Source: Myxococcota bacterium (GTDB taxonomy: Bacteria > Myxococcota_A > UBA9160 > PR03). From it: a DNA stretch of 33,298 nt. Below the pieces are notes generated by a model, which was given only the letters and a program-made list of their open reading frames with translations, had not been told where the DNA came from and ran no database searches. Positions 28,631 to 33,298 of the stretch are shown here, in pieces (position 1 is the stretch's first letter; each line of letters opens with the position of its first letter). The stretch covers positions 1 to 33,298 of the forward strand of contig JASJBO010000041.1 of NCBI GenBank assembly GCA_030066475.1, given 5' to 3'. The position numbers and the translations under genes were made by a program.

Positions 28631-29956
28631 CTACGGCGCCATGAACGTGGCCCTCGCCTCGAAGTAGTAGGCGCCCGCGGCCAGGTCCTCGGCGAAGGCG
28701 GCGGTGCACAGCCCCGCCGTGTCGCAGTCCCCCAGCTCGAGCTCCACCTCGCGCACCACGGTCTGCCCGCCGACGCGGGGCTTGATCGAGACCTCGACGG
28801 TGGTGCCGCCCGGCACGTCCTGCGCCTCGAGGTCGATCGTCACCGGGCCCGGCGCCGGCCGCGGCGGGATGTCGAGCGTGAGCCCGCGGAACCCCTGCGG
28901 CAGCGCCGGCACCGGCTCGCCGTCGATCGCGGTGAGGCGCACCGTGGGATCGAGCGGGTTGCGCACCGGGCCGGGCACCAGCACCTGCGAGAGCGCGGAG
29001 GTCGGCGAGAGCGTCCCCGTGAAGGTCGACTCGAACGCCTCGATCCGGATCTGCCCGGGGCTGCCGCCCGCGGTCGCGCTGACGTCGAGCGTGCCGGCGC
29101 CCTCGACCAGGCTGGCCACCAGCCGGATCGCGCCACCGCTGCCGCCCGCGCCTCCCGACGAGCAGGCGCTCCCCCCCAGGCTGCCTGCGCCACCGCCCTT
29201 CGTGGTGATCTTCCCGGTGACGGTGATGGTGCCGTTGGCCACGGCGAGGAAGGCGCCGCCGCCACCGCCGCCGCCACCGCCCGAGCAGCTCTCGTCGCCA
29301 GTCGCCGAGAAGCCCCCGCCGCCGCCCGCCCCACCGACCAGGGGCCGCAGCTCCTCGAGGCCGAAGAAGCTGCCGCCCTCCGGGTCGATCGGGGACGGCA
29401 CGCCGATGCCGCCCGCGCCGCCGCCCGGGCCCTGCCCGTCCCCTCCGCGGCTCTCGCCGTTGAGGCGCTGGTAGGCGCCGTCGCCGCCGCGGAAGCCGCC
29501 CGGGCCACCGAGCCCCCCCCGACCGTTCGTGCTGGCGCTTCCGGCCGTTCCGGCGACCCCTTCCAGGTTGATCTCGTCGCTCACGCCGACGAACAGGTCC
29601 CCGGCGACGAGCAGGCGGATCGGGTCGTTCGCATCGTTGCGCTCGAAGCGCACCTGGACGTTCTGGCCAAGGGGGTTGTTGTCGACCCGGAACGAGTCGA
29701 ACACCAGCCGCTGGCCGGGTTCGACGGGAATGACGATCGCATCCGGGTTGGGCCCGGTGTCGACCGTGGTGCCCGGGGGCCAGGTGGTGTCGTCGCTCGA
29801 GACGAACGCCCCGAGGCTGGTGGGATCCCCGGCGCAGCCGCACAGGTCGATGGTGGGCTGACTGGCCGCGGGCGTTGCCCACAGCGCAGCCAGCGCGAGG
29901 GCGAGCCAGCCGCTCGGGCCGCTCGCGAGTCCTGCGAGTCGTGTCGTTTCGTGCAT
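28631..29956 (-). CDS. Exported glycine-rich protein
   Basis: The precursor has 441 residues with a signal peptide (LALALAALWATPAAS). The mature N-terminus has a CGCAG motif and beta-strand-like segments (DAIVIPVEPGQRLVFDSFRV). Residues about 130-290 are strongly glycine-rich with GG-x-GG runs and an uninterrupted run of nine Gly flanked by DESCS, interspersed with short strands (AFLAVANGTITVTGKITTKGG). This resembles secreted polyglycine beta-solenoid-type surface proteins. The C-terminal 150 residues form beta-sandwich-like segments ending in GAYYFEARATFMAP. GGAGG lies nine bases before the ATG at 29956. It is 77 bases downstream of the giant repeat protein and probably in its operon, so the two may act together on the cell surface. 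Function unknown. Confidence 0.75.
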   Translation of the reverse strand: MHETTRLAGLASGPSGWLALALAALWATPAASQPTIDLCGCAGDPTSLGAFVSSDDTTWPPGTTVDTGPNPDAIVIPVEPGQRLVFDSFRVDNNPLGQNVQVRFERNDANDPIRLLVAGDLFVGVSDEINLEGVAGTAGSASTNGRGGLGGPGGFRGGDGAYQRLNGESRGGDGQGPGGGAGGIGVPSPIDPEGGSFFGLEELRPLVGGAGGGGGFSATGDESCSGGGGGGGGGAFLAVANGTITVTGKITTKGGGAGSLGGSACSSGGAGGSGGAIRLVASLVEGAGTLDVSATAGGSPGQIRIEAFESTFTGTLSPTSALSQVLVPGPVRNPLDPTVRLTAIDGEPVPALPQGFRGLTLDIPPRPAPGPVTIDLEAQDVPGGTTVEVSIKPRVGGQTVVREVELELGDCDTAGLCTAAFAEDLAAGAYYFEARATFMAP

Positions 29957-30033
29957 TGCTCGGTTCCTCCGCTTCGAATCGGTCCGTCGGAGCGCGCGGC
30001 TCCGGATCGAAAGCCCCGGGATCGGGTGGTGTC

Positions 30034-33000
30034 TCATGGCTCCTGCACCTCCACGCCCACGGGCGGCGCCAACGTGGTCGGCGCGTCGCCCGCGGCCGGC
30101 AGGCCGACGACGACGCGCAGCGTGTGCCGCTGGCCCGCCACGGTGATGTCCACGAACGTCTCGGCGTCGGCGGCTGCCGTCGCCGCGACGTCGAATTCGA
30201 GCTCGAGCTCGCCGGTGCGGAGCGTCTGCGCGGCCGGCGCGACGGTCGCCACGAGCGGATCGCGGCTGGTCGCGGTGACCGGCAGATCGGCGAGCGCGGG
30301 GAAGGCGCCGAGCCGCAGCCGCACCGAGCGCGCGACGCCCACGTCCAGGTAGAGGGTGCCGAGGTCGCCACCCGGCCTCACCACGCCACCCACGGCGGGC
30401 GCGACGACCGGCGGCACCTCGTCGGCGGGGATGGCGCCGACCCGCACGCGCAGCACGACGCCCTCGTCCCCCACCCGCAACGTCAGCAGCGCCACGCCCG
30501 ACACGGCGCCGGCCTGGAGCGGGACCGCGGCCGTGACCTCGCGCGCCTCGATCTGCACGCCGCCGACCACCTGCACCACCGCCGGGTTGGAGTTCGCCAC
30601 GGACACGGTACGCGGCGCATCCTCGCTCGTGGACACGACCGGCAGGCGGATCGTCTGCGCTCCGCCCTCGGGCAGCACCGCGAAGCCGGCCGACGGCAGC
30701 GGGCGCACGATGCCCCCGACAGGCGGCGACAGCACCGCCGGCACCCGGCCCGGATCGACGAGGCCGACCTCGATGCGCAGCGTCACCCCTTCGTCGCCGA
30801 CGCGCAGCTCGATCCGGGCCGCTCCCGGATCCGGGCCGGCCTGGAGCTCGACCGCGGCCGTGACGTCGCGTGGCTCCACCACCACGGCGCCTACCACCTG
30901 CACCGCGGCCGGGTTCGAGTTCGTCACCGTCACCGTCCGCCGCTCGACGTCGGTCGTCGACACCACCGGCACGCGCACCGTCTGCGTCCCGCCCTCGGGC
31001 AGCACGACGAAGCCGGCCGACGGCAGCGGGCGCACCGTGATGCCCATCGTGGGCGAGAGCACCGGCGGCACCCGCTCCGGGTCGACCAACCCGACCTCGA
31101 CGCGCAGCCGCACCCCTTCGTCGCCGACGCGCAGCTCGAGCTCGGCGCGGCCCGGCTGGGCGCCCGCGACCAGATCCACGAATGCGGTGGTATCACCCGG
31201 CTCGACCGCCACGTCACCCACCACCTGCACCGCGGCCGGGTTCGAGTTCGTCACCGTCACCGTCCGCCGCTCGAGGTCGGTCGTCGACACCACCGGGACG
31301 CGCACCCTCTGCGTCCCGCTCTCGGGCAGCACGACGAAGCCGGCCGACGGCAGCGGACGCACCGTGATCCCGACCACCGGCGAGAGCACCGGCGGCGCGT
31401 CCTCGGGCGCCAGCTCGCCGACCACCACCCGCAGCGAGCGGCCGTCGCGGCCGACGCGCAGCTCGATCAGCGCCTCGCCGGCCGCGCCCCCGGCCTCGAT
31501 CGTCACCGGCGCGGTGATCTCGTCCACCTGCACCTCGACGTCGCCCAGCACGCGCGCCACCGACGCATCGCTGCTCGACGCCGTCGCCGTCACGCGCTGA
31601 TCGGCCGGCTCCGCGAGCAGCGGGATCGACACGGTCCGGGTGCCGCCAATCGGCAGCACCAGCGCGCCGGCCGAGGGAAGCGGGCGCAGCGCGATCCCGA
31701 CGGGGCGCGCCGCTACCACCGCCAGCGTCGCCGGATCCACCGCCTCGGCGCGGACCGGAAGCGCCACCCGGTCGGACCCGGCCGCGAGCTCGAAACGGGT
31801 CGAGCCGCCCGCCGGCGTCGCGGTGATCGTGACGACCGCGGTCGTCCCGCCCGAGGGAATCACCACACCGGGCGCCACGCCCGCCACCGCCGGGTCGCCA
31901 CGCGAGACCACCACGTCGGTCGGCGCCGCGGCGGGCTCCGCGAGCACCGGCACCGCGACGGTCGCCGTGGCGCCGGGCGACAGGATCACCGGCGCCGCGC
32001 TGGGAAGCGGCAGATAGGCAGTCCCGACGACGCGGGCGAAGGCGCTCTGCTCGAGCGCGGGATCGGGCACGCTCACCGAGACGCTCGCGGACGCGGCGCC
32101 GAACGCCGACTCCGCGACGATCGTGGTGGTGCCGTCCGCAACGCCCTGCGCGCGTAGGGCCACCTCGGTCTCGCCGGCGGGGACCAGGACCTCGGCCAGC
32201 TCCGACGCCGCCACACCGGGATCGAGCGACGAGAGGCCGACGACCAGATCACTCGAGTGCGGGCGGCCGAGGCGCAGCCGCAGCGTTCCGGTCGCTCCCG
32301 TCGGGATGCCGATCAGCTGCTGGGCGAAGCGCACGGTCGGGAAGCCGCGCAGGCCGAGCTGGACGTGGTCGATCTCGATGCCGCCGCCGGCGCCGCTGCG
32401 GACCACCATGCGCGAGATGCCGGCTGCGTGGATCGCGCCGAAGAAGCGGTCCTCGCCAGTCGTCCCCGCGAAGCTCGCGTCGGCCGCGTCGGGCGCCTCG
32501 AGCGTCCCGAGCGAGACGCCAGCGGCGTCGAAGAACTCGGCGCTCGGCACGCCGACGCCGTCCGTCCAGACCGCGCCGACGTGGGTCGGGAGCGTGCCGA
32601 GCAGGCCGGCATCGAAGTCGATCGTGATGCCCGCGGTGCCGGAGCCGGAGAAGCGCGAGACGCCGCCGGTTCCGCTGCCGTCGATCCGCCCGTCGTCGCC
32701 GTCGACGGAGTCGGTGATCCCGCCCGGAGCCTGTCGCGAGCCGCCGATGGTGACGCCTGGGAGCTCGGCCGAGCCCTCGAAGTCCTCGAGGAAGAAGTCC
32801 GCATCGCCGAGCCGGAAGCCGCCGCCGACGGGGCTCAGGAACGGGCTGTCGGCGCTGCTCAGATAGCGCGCCGGGCCGAGCAGCCTCGTCGCCACCAGCG
32901 GCGCCGGGTCCTCGCCATCGAGCAGGCCGTCGCCGTCGCTGTCGGGGTCGTCGGGGTCGGTGCCCACGCGCGGCTCCTCGGCGTCGGGCAGGCGGTCGGC

Positions 33001-33297
33001 GTCGCGGTCGACGCGCGCGCGCAGCGACAACGCGTCGAAGTAGCCATCGTTGTCGGCGCCCGCCTCGCGCGTGGCCAGCAGCCGCACCCGGACGGCGCGG
33101 GTCCCGACGGGCGCCACGCGGCGCTCGAAGACGCGCACCCAGCCCGGCCCCGGCGACCGCGCGTCCGAGGCGAACGCGTCCAGCACCGCGCCCGAGACGT
33201 CGAGGTACTCGGCCACGACCTGCGCCTGGTCGCTGCCCTGGAACGATGCGACCTGGCCTTCGAGGTCGAAGAGCTGGCGTCCGGCATCGATCTCGGC
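30034..33297 (-). CDS. Large multidomain repeat protein, 3' part (start lies outside the window)
   Basis: The last 1087 residues are visible; the frame stays open to the right edge (AEIDAGRQLFDLEGQ), so the N-terminus with any signal peptide is outside. In order: a beta-sandwich typical of extracellular proteins (FQGSDQAQVVAEYLDVSG); a calcium-binding acidic stretch of thrombospondin type 3 style (TDPDDPDSDGDGLLDGEDPA, about 32890-33010); a domain seen in PEP-CTERM-type secreted proteins (GDDGRIDGSGTGGVSRFSG, then THVGAVWTDGVG and FFGAIHAAGISRMVV); a linker; and six tandem repeats of 109-111 residues ending in VGVEVQEP. There are no catalytic motifs. It is probably an adhesin or surface-layer protein. 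The glycine-rich gene follows it by 77 bases. No sorting signal is visible at the C-terminus. Confidence 0.8.
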   Translation of the reverse strand, partial: AEIDAGRQLFDLEGQVASFQGSDQAQVVAEYLDVSGAVLDAFASDARSPGPGWVRVFERRVAPVGTRAVRVRLLATREAGADNDGYFDALSLRARVDRDADRLPDAEEPRVGTDPDDPDSDGDGLLDGEDPAPLVATRLLGPARYLSSADSPFLSPVGGGFRLGDADFFLEDFEGSAELPGVTIGGSRQAPGGITDSVDGDDGRIDGSGTGGVSRFSGSGTAGITIDFDAGLLGTLPTHVGAVWTDGVGVPSAEFFDAAGVSLGTLEAPDAADASFAGTTGEDRFFGAIHAAGISRMVVRSGAGGGIEIDHVQLGLRGFPTVRFAQQLIGIPTGATGTLRLRLGRPHSSDLVVGLSSLDPGVAASELAEVLVPAGETEVALRAQGVADGTTTIVAESAFGAASASVSVSVPDPALEQSAFARVVGTAYLPLPSAAPVILSPGATATVAVPVLAEPAAAPTDVVVSRGDPAVAGVAPGVVIPSGGTTAVVTITATPAGGSTRFELAAGSDRVALPVRAEAVDPATLAVVAARPVGIALRPLPSAGALVLPIGGTRTVSIPLLAEPADQRVTATASSSDASVARVLGDVEVQVDEITAPVTIEAGGAAGEALIELRVGRDGRSLRVVVGELAPEDAPPVLSPVVGITVRPLPSAGFVVLPESGTQRVRVPVVSTTDLERRTVTVTNSNPAAVQVVGDVAVEPGDTTAFVDLVAGAQPGRAELELRVGDEGVRLRVEVGLVDPERVPPVLSPTMGITVRPLPSAGFVVLPEGGTQTVRVPVVSTTDVERRTVTVTNSNPAAVQVVGAVVVEPRDVTAAVELQAGPDPGAARIELRVGDEGVTLRIEVGLVDPGRVPAVLSPPVGGIVRPLPSAGFAVLPEGGAQTIRLPVVSTSEDAPRTVSVANSNPAVVQVVGGVQIEAREVTAAVPLQAGAVSGVALLTLRVGDEGVVLRVRVGAIPADEVPPVVAPAVGGVVRPGGDLGTLYLDVGVARSVRLRLGAFPALADLPVTATSRDPLVATVAPAAQTLRTGELELEFDVAATAAADAETFVDITVAGQRHTLRVVVGLPAAGDAPTTLAPPVGVEVQEP
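30064..32031 (-). repeat. Six tandem Ig-like repeats of 109-111 codons
   Basis: Within the large protein the repeats tile without gaps, in gene order: R1 31705-32031, R2 31378-31704, R3 31051-31377, R4 30724-31050, R5 30397-30723, each 327 bp, then R6 30064-30396 of 333 bp. The consensus opens with VGITVRPLPSAGFVVLPEGG, has a TVTNSNPAAVQVVG strand pair and closes with ELRVGDEGVRLRVEVG and VPPVLSP. R3 and R4 are almost identical at both protein and DNA level, R5 is close, and R1, R2 and R6 are progressively diverged. This suggests growth from the centre by recent duplication. The pattern looks like bacterial Ig-like repeats. Confidence 0.85.
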
Positions 33298-33298
33298 C

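Noticed and set aside
29260..29300. Run of consecutive Gly codons as a sequence error or repeat artefact
   Set aside because: It stays in frame within a protein that is glycine-rich over 150 residues, so it is probably genuine.
30064..32031. Regular repeat array considered as a CRISPR
   Set aside because: Units are 327 bp, contiguous and in frame with no spacers, so they are protein repeats.
28547..32157. Long plus-strand open frames antisense to the glycine-rich and repeat proteins
   Set aside because: They mirror the repeats of the minus-strand genes and have unnatural composition, with no ribosome sites.

Overview
The window is very GC-rich bacterial DNA with codons ending in G/C, frequent GTG and TTG starts, many exported lipoproteins and large numbers of alpha/beta hydrolases, acyl-CoA and F420-type catabolic enzymes. 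This fits a large-genome deltaproteobacterial-type lineage (Myxococcota or Binatota-like). That is inference from gene content; no rRNA or marker gene is present.

Layout: 1-2.6 kb is a decay zone. It holds 3' or 5' stumps of a NUDIX hydrolase, a possible aldo/keto reductase, a TauD-type dioxygenase and a cupin around one intact amidohydrolase. 2.7-3.4 kb encodes an M23-like lipoprotein. 3.4-6.7 kb (minus strand) reads ECF-type sigma factor, then a GFA enzyme domain carrying an anti-sigma-like leader, then a second GFA protein coupled by a 4-base overlap, then a badly damaged CHASE hybrid histidine kinase. 6.7-8.1 kb looks like an acquired patch: an IS66-type TnpA relic and a lower-GC membrane/winged-helix gene. 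8.1-10.2 kb holds divergent NUDIX and von Willebrand A genes. 10.6-16.1 kb is a tandem pair of membrane-embedded sigma54-type activators, translationally coupled, one with a canonical GAFTGA loop and one with GAFTDA. 16.1-19.6 kb holds two divergent serine hydrolases. 19.7-24.9 kb is a minus-strand catabolic operon: a deleted amidohydrolase, an acyl-CoA-dehydrogenase-like flavoprotein, an LLM oxidoreductase, a lipoprotein and an acyl-CoA ligase. 25.1-28.5 kb holds a lipase-like gene and a coupled carboxylesterase/DUF455 pair. 28.6-33.3 kb holds a glycine-rich exported protein and the 3' part of a very large exported protein with six 109-111 residue repeats.

The main points for a second look are: (a) an interspersed element of about 60 bp, three copies, each starting 3-4 bases after a stop codon, whose hairpin shows a compensated base-pair change; (b) the sigma / anti-sigma-like-GFA fusion / GFA operon, a candidate aldehyde- or thiol-sensing regulatory unit; (c) the coupled membrane activator pair with divergent sigma54 loops; (d) TANNNT-like boxes 6-9 bases before start codons that lack Shine-Dalgarno sequences, suggesting leaderless messages; (e) an unusual density of truncated genes, including a kinase frameshifted exactly at its phospho-acceptor codon. 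No tRNA, rRNA, CRISPR array or intact insertion sequence was seen.
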